Source: Clostridia bacterium
Lineage (GTDB): Bacteria > Bacillota > Clostridia > Oscillospirales > Acutalibacteraceae
NCBI GenBank assembly: GCA_017430535.1
Contig: JAFRMR010000003.1
Coordinates: 186,001 to 250,000, forward strand
DNA length: 64,000 nt
Direction of reading: 5' to 3'
Shown: one piece after another, positions 36,546-45,222 of the stretch
Layout: every line of letters starts with the position of its first letter
Position numbering within the stretch: the stretch's first letter is position 1
The notes under the pieces: generated by a model
What the model saw: the letters and a program-made list of their open reading frames with translations, nothing else
The model's database searches: none
Told to the model about the DNA's origin: nothing
Program-made: the position numbers and the translations under genes

Positions 36546-38285
36546 TTATTCTTTGTTTTTCTCTTTCACGTAATCAACAAGGGGTGTTTCAGTGGCAACA
36601 TGGGAGAAGAAATAATTCTCTCTGTCTTTGCTGTTGATAACGGTAACGGGCTTAATCTGGTTAAGAACAACACCCTTGGATGCAAGGTAATCATTGTAAC
36701 CAACATAAGTTTTGGGCTCAAGGAAAAGCACCTCAGGCCTGTTGAGCATACGCCAGCGTCTGTACTTATAGTACTTTTCGTTGATTTCATCAAACTGATG
36801 GTCAATGATATCAATAAGTTTTTCACGAAGCTCTTCGGTAGGCTCGGCATCGCGGAGCTCGCAGAGCATAGTATACCTGGGAGGCTTTGTGGAAAAATCG
36901 GGATAGAAGCTGAAACCCTGGAACTCAACACCTGCCTCTTTGGCGGCGTTCTGAGCACCGGCAATAACCATATCGGTAGAGGTCTTTTCATTGGCAACAT
37001 TCATTGAAAGGTTCTGCCTGAAAAGAAGCTCGATTTCGGGAGTGTTGTTATACATCCTGGTAACCTTTACAACATCCTGAATCTTATATCTGTAAAGGCC
37101 GGAGAAATTGGTAACAACCATTTCGTAGTTTTTGCCTACCTTAAGCTCGTGCATAAGCAGGGGCCTTACAGTATCATCGGCAGACTCTTCCTCATCTGAG
37201 ATGGGAAGGAACTCAAGGAATATGCACCAGGGCAGAAGCACATAGTCGCTTACATCAAGCTCTGTGGGGGCTGCAAAGAAACCCTCAGCGGCAGCATAAC
37301 CCATATTGTGCATGGGAACCTTGGGACCGATGTGTTTTCTAAGCTTTTCAACATATACGGAAAGGTTGGAACCCATCATACCGTATGCCCACTGAAGGCG
37401 GGGCCAGATACGGGGGCCGATGGGATCATCAAAGCCCTTTTCGAACTCTTTGCGGAGCTCAGCAGCTCTTTCAGGGTTGGGCTTAAGCCTTTTTTCAAAC
37501 TTTTTACGAAGTTCGGGGGTAATATCTATATTGGGGTTTATAATACCTTTTTCAATATCATCGCAGAGCATTTCCCAGTTCTCTTCAAGGTAGTCAAACA
37601 TGCAGGTAAGCAGTGTAACTACTATGGAGCCGAGATAGCTGACCTTCTTATTCTCAAGGCAGAAACGAAGGTGAAGATAGGAAGTATCAAGCTTATCCTC
37701 AAGGTTTGGGAAAAGAAGCTCAATGGGAGATGTGCAGAAAAACGGAAGTAAGGATTTAAGATAAATAAGAGGAATCTGGCCTGCGCCGTTACAATCCTTG
37801 CCGTCATTGAGCTTATGGCCGGAAAGGTTAATGGCAAGAGGACCTACCTGATTATACATCCTGATGCCGTAATTATCCTTGAGCCAGTGGAAAGCGGTGG
37901 CAACAGATGCAGAAAAACCTATACACTGCATCTTCCACAGGTCGTTTACACCCTTGGGCAGGATTTTGGGCTTGCCTACGGAGCCGGACGATGATGCGTA
38001 CCTTATGGTTTTGCCGGAGAACATGAGCCTGTCTTCGCCGTTATTGAGCATACGGTCAACATAGGGCTCGTAATCCTCATAAGTGGTAAAGGGAACTTTT
38101 GCCTGGAATTCCTCTATTGAGTGAACATCCTTCAGGTTAAGCTTTTTTCCAAGCTCGCAGTTCTTGTTTCTTCTGATAATCTTCTTGAGTACGTTTTTCT
38201 GAGCTTTGAGGGGATCCTTGGTGTAGTGATTAATTTCCCATCTGGAAATATCACCGAGAAATACACCGAAATCTGAAAAAGGCAT
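36546..38285 (-). CDS. GH3 family (auxin-responsive GH3-like) acyl-acid amido synthetase homologue
   Basis: A 579-residue ANL-type adenylating enzyme. Plant GH3 proteins adenylate acids such as IAA or jasmonate and join them to amino acids; bacterial members are poorly known. The ATP motif is YASSSGSVGKPK (about 95-106), with PFTTYEDYEPYVDRM upstream, GMMGSNLSVYVEKLR in the middle, and YEMVVTNFSGLYRYKIQD followed by the hinge near 400. No signal peptide. Length is typical. It is preceded by a consensus promoter and followed by a secreted hydrolase gene. Confidence 0.9.
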   Translation of the reverse strand: MPFSDFGVFLGDISRWEINHYTKDPLKAQKNVLKKIIRRNKNCELGKKLNLKDVHSIEEFQAKVPFTTYEDYEPYVDRMLNNGEDRLMFSGKTIRYASSSGSVGKPKILPKGVNDLWKMQCIGFSASVATAFHWLKDNYGIRMYNQVGPLAINLSGHKLNDGKDCNGAGQIPLIYLKSLLPFFCTSPIELLFPNLEDKLDTSYLHLRFCLENKKVSYLGSIVVTLLTCMFDYLEENWEMLCDDIEKGIINPNIDITPELRKKFEKRLKPNPERAAELRKEFEKGFDDPIGPRIWPRLQWAYGMMGSNLSVYVEKLRKHIGPKVPMHNMGYAAAEGFFAAPTELDVSDYVLLPWCIFLEFLPISDEEESADDTVRPLLMHELKVGKNYEMVVTNFSGLYRYKIQDVVKVTRMYNNTPEIELLFRQNLSMNVANEKTSTDMVIAGAQNAAKEAGVEFQGFSFYPDFSTKPPRYTMLCELRDAEPTEELREKLIDIIDHQFDEINEKYYKYRRWRMLNRPEVLFLEPKTYVGYNDYLASKGVVLNQIKPVTVINSKDRENYFFSHVATETPLVDYVKEKNKE

Positions 38286-38314
38286 ATTATCTCTCCTTAA
38301 TTAAAATCTTAAGT

Positions 38315-38343
38315 ATTATATATTATTTTCATTATTTTGTCAA
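38315..38343 (-). promoter_or_regulatory. Promoter of the GH3-like gene
   Basis: On the minus strand TTGACA (38343-38338) and TATAAT (38320-38315) with a 17-bp spacer; RBS AAGGAGAG lies just before the ATG. Confidence 0.9.
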
Positions 38344-38353
38344 TTTTATTCAT

Positions 38354-38380
38354 CAAAAAAAAGAGCTCCGAAAGGAGCTC
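38354..38380 (-). terminator. Terminator of rplU-prp-rpmA
   Basis: GAGCTCC and GGAGCTC with a GAAA tetraloop at 38363-38380, followed by eight T residues on the minus strand. Confidence 0.95.
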
Positions 38381-38393
38381 ATTAAATATCATT

Positions 38394-38678
38394 TTACTGC
38401 TCTACTGCGTAAACGCTGACCTTTTTGCGGTCCTTGCCCATACGCTCAAATCTTACGGTACCGTCAATAAGAGCAAAGAGAGTGTCATCAGAGCCGATGC
38501 CGACATTGTTGCCGGGATGGATTTTGGTGCCTCTCTGCCTTACAAGGATGTTACCTGCAAGAACAAACTGGCCGTCAGCTCTCTTGGCGCCGAGTCTCTT
38601 GGATTCGGAATCACGGCCGTTACGGGTTGAACCCATACCTTTTTTATGAGCAAAAAGCTGAAGATTAATCTTAAGCAT
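38394..38678 (-). CDS. rpmA: 50S ribosomal protein L27 with cleavable N-terminal extension
   Basis: A 94-residue protein. The Firmicutes-type extension MLKINLQLF precedes [15 protein letters not shown]; Prp cleaves after the Phe so that the mature N-terminus can reach the peptidyl-transferase centre. The ATG at 38678 overlaps the end of prp, and an upstream start at 38738 would run through prp. The rplU-prp-rpmA order is conserved. Confidence 0.97.
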   Translation of the reverse strand: MLKINLQLFAHKKGMGSTRNGRDSESKRLGAKRADGQFVLAGNILVRQRGTKIHPGNNVGIGSDDTLFALIDGTVRFERMGKDRKKVSVYAVEQ

Positions 38679-38994
38679 TCTTAATTCCTCCATTATTGAT
38701 TGTAATGTATTCCGGGTATTGTTTTGAAACCTCTTCAAGGTGTAGCCTCAGGCCTTCAAGCACTTTAACTGCGTTTTCATCGTATTCCGAAAGGATAAAC
38801 TTCAGAAAACCGTCTTCCGTTTCCGCTTCAGCCTTGCAGCCGAAAATTTCGGTAACGGTGTTTGCGCTCATAAGAGCTGCCGAGGAAACTGCGGAGCAGA
38901 TTATATCGGTGCCCTCTTCGCTGTAACCTGAGTGACCTTTTATTTCAAAACCGTTTAAATGAGAATCTCTTGATATAAAATCAACAGTAATCAT
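38671..38994 (-). CDS. prp: Ribosomal-processing cysteine protease Prp
   Basis: Removes the N-terminal extension of L27. The catalytic His is in [13 protein letters not shown] (about residue 20) and the Cys in [16 protein letters not shown] (about 33). The 107-residue size and the position between rplU and rpmA are diagnostic. It overlaps rpmA by 8 bp. Confidence 0.96.
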   Translation of the reverse strand: MITVDFISRDSHLNGFEIKGHSGYSEEGTDIICSAVSSAALMSANTVTEIFGCKAEAETEDGFLKFILSEYDENAVKVLEGLRLHLEEVSKQYPEYITINNGGIKNA

Positions 38995-39001
38995 TGAAAG
39001 C

Positions 39002-39313
39002 TTATGCGTTTATGGCCGAGATTTCAACCTTGGTATAGGGCTGCCTGTGGCCGAGCTTGCGCTTTTCATTCTTTTTGGGCTTGTAGGTCATAACGGTAAT
39101 CTTTTTGCCCTTACCGTTCTTGATAACTTTACCCGAAACGCTTGCGCCGTCAATATAAGGTGTGCCGGCTTTGATGCCGTCATCGGCGCCGATTGCAACA
39201 ACCTTATCAAAGGTGTAAGTGCTTTCTTCTTCAGCGTTGAGCTTTTCTACAAAGATGGTATCGCCTACTTCAACTTTGTACTGCTTTCCGCCGGTCATAA
39301 TAATTGCGTACAT
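39002..39313 (-). CDS. rplU: 50S ribosomal protein L21
   Basis: A 103-residue protein starting [18 protein letters not shown] and ending in the family's basic region ([17 protein letters not shown]-like). The ATG at 39313 is the usual start; the ATG at 39325 is directly next to the AAGGA. First gene of the rplU-prp-rpmA operon, read from a consensus promoter through an L21 leader. Confidence 0.97.
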   Translation of the reverse strand: MYAIIMTGGKQYKVEVGDTIFVEKLNAEEESTYTFDKVVAIGADDGIKAGTPYIDGASVSGKVIKNGKGKKITVMTYKPKKNEKRKLGHRQPYTKVEISAINA

Positions 39314-39325
39314 GTGAAAAACCAT

Positions 39326-39398
39326 TCCTTTTTTAAGACTCGCTACGGGAGGCTCACCTTGTGATTAACGGGATACAACCCGCCCCCTTATAAGCGGC
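39326..39398 (-). promoter_or_regulatory. Ribosomal L21 leader RNA
   Basis: The minus-strand leader has an inverted pair GCGGGTTGTATCCCGT and a GGTGAGCCTCCCGTAGCGAG stretch just before the ribosome-binding site, in the style of the Firmicutes L21 leader, an autogenous control element. I matched it by recall of the family pattern and location. Confidence 0.7.
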
Positions 39399-39404
39399 AG
39401 TGGG

Positions 39405-39433
39405 ATTATACCACTTAATTTATATAATGTCAA
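39405..39433 (-). promoter_or_regulatory. Promoter of rplU-prp-rpmA
   Basis: On the minus strand a consensus TTGACA (39433-39428), a 17-bp spacer and a consensus TATAAT (39410-39405). It starts 9 bp beyond the folD stop with no terminator between, so folD transcripts may read into it. Confidence 0.93.
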
Positions 39434-39441
39434 ACATTATT

Positions 39442-40284
39442 TTAAAAAGTTTTTGCGGCAATAACCGTGTTATTCATAAGCATGGCTATGGTCATAGGCC
39501 CTACTCCGCCGGGCACCGGGGTAATCATGGATGCTTTTTCTTTGCAATCCTCAAAATCAACATCACCGCAGATTTTTCCCTCTGCGTTTCTGTTGATACC
39601 CACATCAAGAACCACCGCGCCCTCTTTTATCATATCGGATTTAAGGAAATAGGGCTTTTTAACCGCAACAACAACGATATCCGCCGTGCGGGTTATATCG
39701 GCAAGGTTCTTTGTTTTGGAGTGGCAAACGGTAACGGTTGCATCCCTCTGAAGCATAAGCATTGCCATAGGTTTGCCCACAATATCGCTTCTGCCGATTA
39801 TAACGCAGTGCTTACCGGTAATTTCAACGCCCATATAATCAAGCATTTCAACCATACCTGCGGGGGTGCAGGGCAGGAAAACATTATCGCCCTGTGAAAG
39901 CTTACCCACATTGAATGGGTGGAAACAATCCACATCTTTATAGGGGCTTATTCTCTCAAGCACGGCTTTTGAATCTATATGAGCAGGAACAGGCATCTGG
40001 CAGAGTATGCCGGTAATGGAACTGTCCGCATTGAGCTTATCAATAAGGTCAAGCAGTTCTTCTGTTGTTGTGCTTTCGGGCAAAGCATATTCTTTTGACT
40101 CAATGCCTATGGATTCACAGGCTTTTTTCTTGTTATTAACATACACTCTGGAAGCGGCGTCATCGCCCACAATAATTACGCATAGGCAGGGATTTTTTCC
40201 GCCCGCCTTAAGAGCCGAAACCTGCTCCCTGAGTCTGTCAAGAACGCTGTCTCTTATCTGCTTTCCGTCAATAATTTTTGCCAT
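39442..40284 (-). CDS. folD: Methylenetetrahydrofolate dehydrogenase/cyclohydrolase FolD
   Basis: Bifunctional one-carbon enzyme. Motifs: VGDDAASRVYVNNKKKACE with the catalytic Lys, ILCQMPVPAHID, the nucleotide-binding IIGRSDIVGKPMAMLM, and the C-terminal PGGVGPMTIAML. The length of 280 is normal. It abuts lgt with no spacer. The 5-FCL at 51.0 kb acts in the same folate cycle. Confidence 0.97.
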   Translation of the reverse strand: MAKIIDGKQIRDSVLDRLREQVSALKAGGKNPCLCVIIVGDDAASRVYVNNKKKACESIGIESKEYALPESTTTEELLDLIDKLNADSSITGILCQMPVPAHIDSKAVLERISPYKDVDCFHPFNVGKLSQGDNVFLPCTPAGMVEMLDYMGVEITGKHCVIIGRSDIVGKPMAMLMLQRDATVTVCHSKTKNLADITRTADIVVVAVKKPYFLKSDMIKEGAVVLDVGINRNAEGKICGDVDFEDCKEKASMITPVPGGVGPMTIAMLMNNTVIAAKTF

Positions 40285-41343
40285 TTATTCCTGATCCTCA
40301 CTTCTGACTGTATCTGTGTTATCGGGTTCTGCATTTTCTGCCGGAGGCTCAGCCTCATCCGAACCGGTTTCTTCGCTTTCAGCGCTGATTTCTTCTGCAG
40401 GAGCAGTATCGTCTTCCGCTGCGGCTTCGGTTTCTTTTTCAGTAAAGAAATCTATACCGTCAACAGGTTTCGGGTTCTTTTTGTACTTTGCCGTAAGAGC
40501 TGCAAGAATTACAAGGCAAACCGCGGCAACAATAATTGAAATAAGCTGTGAAACCCTGATATTTGAGCTGCCGATATAAAGACTGTCTGTCCTCAGGCCT
40601 TCAACAATGGCTCTTTCAACACCGTACCATACACCGTACCACAGGAACATCTGGCCGCTGAATCTTCTGAACTTTCTGCACACAAGGTAAAGCACAACTA
40701 CGCCGATAAGGCACCAGAGAGATTCATAAAGAAATGTGGGATGAACCGGTGAAGACGGATCTACGGTAATGCCTTTATTAACAAGCTCATAATAGTGAGC
40801 CGAAAGGTAGGTCTGGGTTTTTGAGCTGAACATACCCCAGGGAAGGGTTGTGTTTGTGCCGAAAGCTTCCTGATTGAAGAAATTACCCCAGCGGCCTATA
40901 CCCTGCCCTACAAGCAGAGAAATAGCAACACAGTCCAGCAGATTAAAGAAATTCATCTTCCTAACTCTGCATACAATATACGCCGCAATAATACCGCAGA
41001 TAATTCCACCGTAAATTGCAAGGCCGCCTTCCCAGATTTTGAACATTTCGGAAATGTGCTTTCCGTAATAATCCCATTTTGAGAAAACATAGAAAAGCCT
41101 GGCCCCGATAATACCTGCGATTGTGCCGTAAATAAGCACATCTATCATCTTATCAAGGCTCATCTTCCAGGTGTAGGCAATTCTGCCGCCGAGAAGCACC
41201 GCAAGCAGAAAACCAAATGCGATTACGGCGCCGTAGGTGTGAACTGTGATGTGCAGGCCGAAAATCGAAAACTCTGCAAGAATTGCAGGAACATTCAGCC
41301 CCTTTGACAGGCAGTTGAAATATACAACGGTAAAATCTGACAT
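40285..41343 (-). CDS. lgt: Prolipoprotein diacylglyceryl transferase with acidic tail
   Basis: Transfers diacylglycerol from phosphatidylglycerol to the lipobox Cys of prolipoproteins. Seven membrane segments; essential motifs HTYGAVIAFGF and GRWGNFFNQEAFG. After the last membrane segment comes an extra ~60-residue Glu/Ala/Ser-rich acidic tail absent from standard Lgt (about 270-290 residues), so this one reaches 352. The tail is probably disordered and cytoplasmic. Confidence 0.96.
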   Translation of the reverse strand: MSDFTVVYFNCLSKGLNVPAILAEFSIFGLHITVHTYGAVIAFGFLLAVLLGGRIAYTWKMSLDKMIDVLIYGTIAGIIGARLFYVFSKWDYYGKHISEMFKIWEGGLAIYGGIICGIIAAYIVCRVRKMNFFNLLDCVAISLLVGQGIGRWGNFFNQEAFGTNTTLPWGMFSSKTQTYLSAHYYELVNKGITVDPSSPVHPTFLYESLWCLIGVVVLYLVCRKFRRFSGQMFLWYGVWYGVERAIVEGLRTDSLYIGSSNIRVSQLISIIVAAVCLVILAALTAKYKKNPKPVDGIDFFTEKETEAAAEDDTAPAEEISAESEETGSDEAEPPAENAEPDNTDTVRSEDQE

Positions 41344-41364
41344 AGTGTCATCTCCCCTCTTAAA

Positions 41365-42633
41365 TCAGGCAGGAATAATAACCGAAAGAGCGCTTGCCTT
41401 TTCATCTATTACAGACAGTCTCTTATTAACCTTTGCTGCGGTGATTTTCTGAACGGCCTTCATATCATCAAAAGGCTTATTGCCGCTGAAATAAAGACCC
41501 ACAAGAAGATTTGCTACATTTTCAATATCATTGTAGCCCATAACCATACGGCCGTAGAATTTGCGCTTTGCCCTTTCAACACAGGCCTCTTCAATGCCGT
41601 TTTTCTTTGCGGCGGCAATTTCGGCCTTTATACATTTGGCGGCTTTTTCCGGATCATCGCAGGCGCCGCCTATCATAAACACGCTGTAGCCGTATCCGTT
41701 GAAAAGAGATGCGCTGAAATCAGCGCCGATAAGGCCTTCGTCAAGATATTTTTTATAAAACTTTGATGTTTTGCCGAAAAGCGCTTCCATAAGCACGGCA
41801 CTGCTGTATTCATCCTCAATTTTCATAACGGGGGTCTGAATATTCTCTTTGTAGCCGAGCAGGAACTGCTTTCTTGCAACGGAAAGCTTTGCTTCGGTAT
41901 ATTTTTTAACAGCCGACGGTTTTTCGGGCACAAAGTTTCTTACGGGCACAGGCTGCTTTTTGCGGAGAATGGATTTCTCAACCTGTTCAAATATTTTATC
42001 GGGATCAACAGAACCGACTATGGTAAGCACCATATTTGAGGGATTGTAAAATCTGTCATACAGGCTGTAAAGCAGTTTATCATCAATTTCCGCAATGGAT
42101 TCCTGTGTGCCGGCAATATCAATGCGCACGGGATTCTGTTTATAGAGAGCTTTAAGCAGGTTAAACATTACAACCCAATCGGGCAAATCCTGATACATTC
42201 TTATTTCCTGGCCGATTATACCCTGCTCTTTGCGAACGGTTTCGGCTGTGAAGTAGGGTTTCTGAACAAAATCCAGAAGATAGCCAAGAGATTCGCTTAT
42301 CTTTTCGGAACCCTTAAACAGATACGCAGTCTGTTCAAAGGAAGTGTAAGCGTTTGCGCTGGCTCCGGTTCTTGCAAAAAGCTCAAAAGCATCCAGTTCT
42401 TCGGATTCAAACAGCTTATGCTCAAGGAAATGCGCCGTACCCTCGGGTATGGGTGAGAAGGAACCGTCATCATTCTGAAGGAAAGTATCAACGGAACCAT
42501 ATTTCACTGCAAATATCGCAAAGGCAGATTTTATACCGCTTTTGGGCACAACCATTATTTCAAGACCCGATGAATGCTTTGCGCTGTAAACTATTTCGCC
42601 TAATTTTTCGTCTTCGTAAACCTTAACCTTCAT
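41365..42633 (-). CDS. M16 zinc peptidase (YmfH-like), catalytic
   Basis: Inverzincin-type metallopeptidase of 422 residues. The zinc site HFLEH is present in EGTAHFLEHKLFES (about 65) with the downstream Glu in the FEQTAYLF region. The ATG at 42633 has AGGAGGG 6 bp upstream; the in-frame start at 42681 lies within the partner gene. It overlaps the inactive M16 partner upstream by 11 bp. YmfF/YmfH pairs are common in Firmicutes; substrate unknown. Confidence 0.92.
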   Translation of the reverse strand: MKVKVYEDEKLGEIVYSAKHSSGLEIMVVPKSGIKSAFAIFAVKYGSVDTFLQNDDGSFSPIPEGTAHFLEHKLFESEELDAFELFARTGASANAYTSFEQTAYLFKGSEKISESLGYLLDFVQKPYFTAETVRKEQGIIGQEIRMYQDLPDWVVMFNLLKALYKQNPVRIDIAGTQESIAEIDDKLLYSLYDRFYNPSNMVLTIVGSVDPDKIFEQVEKSILRKKQPVPVRNFVPEKPSAVKKYTEAKLSVARKQFLLGYKENIQTPVMKIEDEYSSAVLMEALFGKTSKFYKKYLDEGLIGADFSASLFNGYGYSVFMIGGACDDPEKAAKCIKAEIAAAKKNGIEEACVERAKRKFYGRMVMGYNDIENVANLLVGLYFSGNKPFDDMKAVQKITAAKVNKRLSVIDEKASALSVIIPA

Positions 42634-43900
42634 CGTTTCCCTCCTGTGCGCCCTCGGCAACGAGCATAAATATTTTATCAAGGCTCATACGCGATGCGGC
42701 CGCGCAAATCTCTTCTCTGGTAACCTTCTCAATATTATCCGCAGTTTCTTTCGGGGTGCGGATTGTATCATAGAGAATCTGGCTTGAATACCAGGCGCAG
42801 TAATCATCGGGGGATGTAAAGGTAAGCGATTCTTTGATTGCAAGTTTACTGGATTTGATAATATCATCCGTAAATTTGCCGTTTCTGACCTCATTGAGCT
42901 GGTTTATAACGCCGGCTGAAACGGATTTTTCTTTTTCTGTATCAATACCGCTCTGAACTATTACAATACCTTTGCTGGCTATGAGCCTTGCGCTGCAGTA
43001 ATATGCCAGGCTCATTTTTTCCCTTATATTGGCAAAAAGCTTTGAGTAAGTACCGCCGCCGAAAATATCCACCATAACTCTTTCGGCATAATAATTATCG
43101 TTTTCATCCTCCATACCGGCCCTGTAACCGATAACAAGCTTGCCCTGATTAACGGGCAGCTTTTCATCAACTCTGGCGAATTTGGAGCCCTTTTTGTGGA
43201 ATACGGTTTTGATTTCACAGGGTTCCCTTTCTATTTTGCCAAAACCGGTTTTGAAGGTTTTTGTAATAAAACGCTTATCAATATTGCCTACTGCGGTAAT
43301 GCGGATTTTTGCGGATTTAAGAGCATTTTTCCAGGCGGAATACACCTCTGCCATTTTGGCCTTTTCAACCTGCTCCGGGGTTCCGGCTTTAGGCAGGCCG
43401 AAGGGCTCGCCGGCACACATTACTTCAATACACTTCTGAAATGCGTAATACCTTTTATCATCCTGCTCCTCCAGAATTCTCTGAACAAGCAGGCGCTTTT
43501 CAAGCGCAAGATTATCCGCGCCGAAGCTTGAACCCTTGATATTAGGGCTGAAAAGCATTGAAGCAAGAAGCTCAACGCAATCATTAAGTATATGTTCGCC
43601 GGAAAAAGAGAAGCGGTCATCAAGGCAGGCAATTGAAAGCGAAAGAACCTGCGCGTCGCCTGTTTTGGTTACCCCTGCCCCCACATATGCGCCGTAAAGC
43701 TCATCAAGGCGGGCATTCAGCTCAATATAATCGGGATAAGCTTTGCAGGAGCGTTTAAGTAGATTTATCATCAGCGCATTTGCCGATGCGTTTTCATCCA
43801 TAGGCAGAGCCATGGAAATATCAATCATATTTGTTTTGAAGCTGTCGGTTTTAACACAGACAAGATCCACTCCGTCACAAATATCGGTTTTGCTGAACAT
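42623..43900 (-). CDS. M16 peptidase-like protein (YmfF-like), lacking the HxxEH zinc motif
   Basis: A 425-residue M16-fold protein. The region aligning with the zinc site (MALPMDENASANALMINLLK, about 30-50) has no HxxEH, so it is probably the non-catalytic half. The R-Y substrate-binding features, GGTYSKLFANIREKMSLAYY, remain in the C-terminal half, as in heterodimeric M16B pairs. Overlap with the catalytic gene suggests equal synthesis of a heterodimer. Confidence 0.88.
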   Translation of the reverse strand: MFSKTDICDGVDLVCVKTDSFKTNMIDISMALPMDENASANALMINLLKRSCKAYPDYIELNARLDELYGAYVGAGVTKTGDAQVLSLSIACLDDRFSFSGEHILNDCVELLASMLFSPNIKGSSFGADNLALEKRLLVQRILEEQDDKRYYAFQKCIEVMCAGEPFGLPKAGTPEQVEKAKMAEVYSAWKNALKSAKIRITAVGNIDKRFITKTFKTGFGKIEREPCEIKTVFHKKGSKFARVDEKLPVNQGKLVIGYRAGMEDENDNYYAERVMVDIFGGGTYSKLFANIREKMSLAYYCSARLIASKGIVIVQSGIDTEKEKSVSAGVINQLNEVRNGKFTDDIIKSSKLAIKESLTFTSPDDYCAWYSSQILYDTIRTPKETADNIEKVTREEICAAASRMSLDKIFMLVAEGAQEGNDEG

Positions 43901-43922
43901 CAGTTATCCACCCTTCAAGCAG

Positions 43923-45221
43923 TTAAATATCGCAGGAGCACATTTGTTCGTAAGTTTCGCGCTTAACAACCTCTCTGGCTTTTCCGTTCTTTACAAAAAT
44001 AACGGGAAGCTTGGGGATTCTGTTATAGTTGGAAGCCATTGAGTAGTTGTATGCGCCGGTGGAAAGAACAGCAAGAATATCACCGGGCTCCACGGGCTGA
44101 ACTCTGGTCCACTCCTGAATAAGATCGCCGCTTTCACAGCACTTGCCGGCAACCGTTACGGTCCAGTCTCTCTTTTCGCCGGCCTTATTGGCGCAGATTA
44201 CTTCGTAAGCGGACTGATAAAGAGCATATCTGGGGTTATCGCCCATACCGCCGTCAACTGAAATATATGTTCTTACATCGGGGATATCCTTTACACAGCC
44301 GACTGTATAAAGGGTAAGGCCTGCCGCACCCACTATGGAACGGCCGGGCTCAATAAGAATAAACGGGGTTTTAAGGCCGAGGTCAGCGGCATAGCTGTTA
44401 ACTGCGGTGCTTACTTTGCGCATATAGTCGCTGTAAGCCCTGGGGCGGTCGCTCTTGAGGTATTTGATACCGAAGCCGCCGCCGAGATTAAGGTCCTCAA
44501 GCTCAACGCCGGTTTCATCCTTAACCTGCTTGAAAAGGTCAAGCATAACGGTAGCTGCAAGCTCAAAGGGGTCAAGGTCAAAAATCTGGGAGCCGATATG
44601 GCAGTGAAGACCTCTGAGTTTGATATTCTCCATTGAGAGGGCCTCCTTGATACCTTCAAGGGCTTCGCCTGTTTCAAGTGAAAAGCCGAACTTGGAATCT
44701 ATCTGACCGGTCTTTATGAAAGAATGGGTATGAGCATCAATGCCGGGCTTGATTCTGAGCATAATACCTACGGTTTTGCCCTTTTCCTCTGCAATCTTAT
44801 CGAGGGTTCTCAGCTCTGTAAGGTTATCAACAACGATTCTGCCTACATTGTAATCAACGGCCATTTCAAGCTCTTCATAGGTTTTGTTGTTGCCGTGGAA
44901 AACAATATTCTCGGCAGGAAAATCAACGGAGATAGCTGTGTAAAGCTCGCCGCCGGAAACAACATCAACGCCGGCCCCTTCGGAATTACACAGGCGGAGC
45001 ATCTCCTTGCAGCAGAATGCCTTTGAAGCATAAACCACAAGACCGTTGCCGTTATATTCATCATCTATGGACTTTTTGAATTCTCTGATATTTCTTCTGA
45101 TTTCATTTTCATCAAAAGCGTAAAGAGGAGTGCCGAACTGCTTTGCAAGCTCTACGGTATCGTAGCTGCCGATGGTAAGATGTCCTCTTTCATTTACCGA
45201 AATACAATCTGATACATACAT
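43923..45221 (-). CDS. lysA: Diaminopimelate decarboxylase
   Basis: PLP-dependent last step of lysine synthesis from meso-DAP. Alanine-racemase-type fold: PLP Lys in VYASKAFCCKEM, phosphate and substrate motifs GLHCHIGSQIFD, NLGGGFGI, EPGRSIVG and CESGDLI. The length of 432 is normal. It starts 2 bp after engB. No lysine riboswitch is visible in this operon. Confidence 0.96.
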   Translation of the reverse strand: MYVSDCISVNERGHLTIGSYDTVELAKQFGTPLYAFDENEIRRNIREFKKSIDDEYNGNGLVVYASKAFCCKEMLRLCNSEGAGVDVVSGGELYTAISVDFPAENIVFHGNNKTYEELEMAVDYNVGRIVVDNLTELRTLDKIAEEKGKTVGIMLRIKPGIDAHTHSFIKTGQIDSKFGFSLETGEALEGIKEALSMENIKLRGLHCHIGSQIFDLDPFELAATVMLDLFKQVKDETGVELEDLNLGGGFGIKYLKSDRPRAYSDYMRKVSTAVNSYAADLGLKTPFILIEPGRSIVGAAGLTLYTVGCVKDIPDVRTYISVDGGMGDNPRYALYQSAYEVICANKAGEKRDWTVTVAGKCCESGDLIQEWTRVQPVEPGDILAVLSTGAYNYSMASNYNRIPKLPVIFVKNGKAREVVKRETYEQMCSCDI

Positions 45222-45222
45222 T

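Noticed and set aside
35866-36573. 235-codon open frame antisense to the Cys hydrolase
   Set aside because: It has no start signal or domain; the minus-strand gene has a signal peptide, ribosome-binding site and conserved fold.
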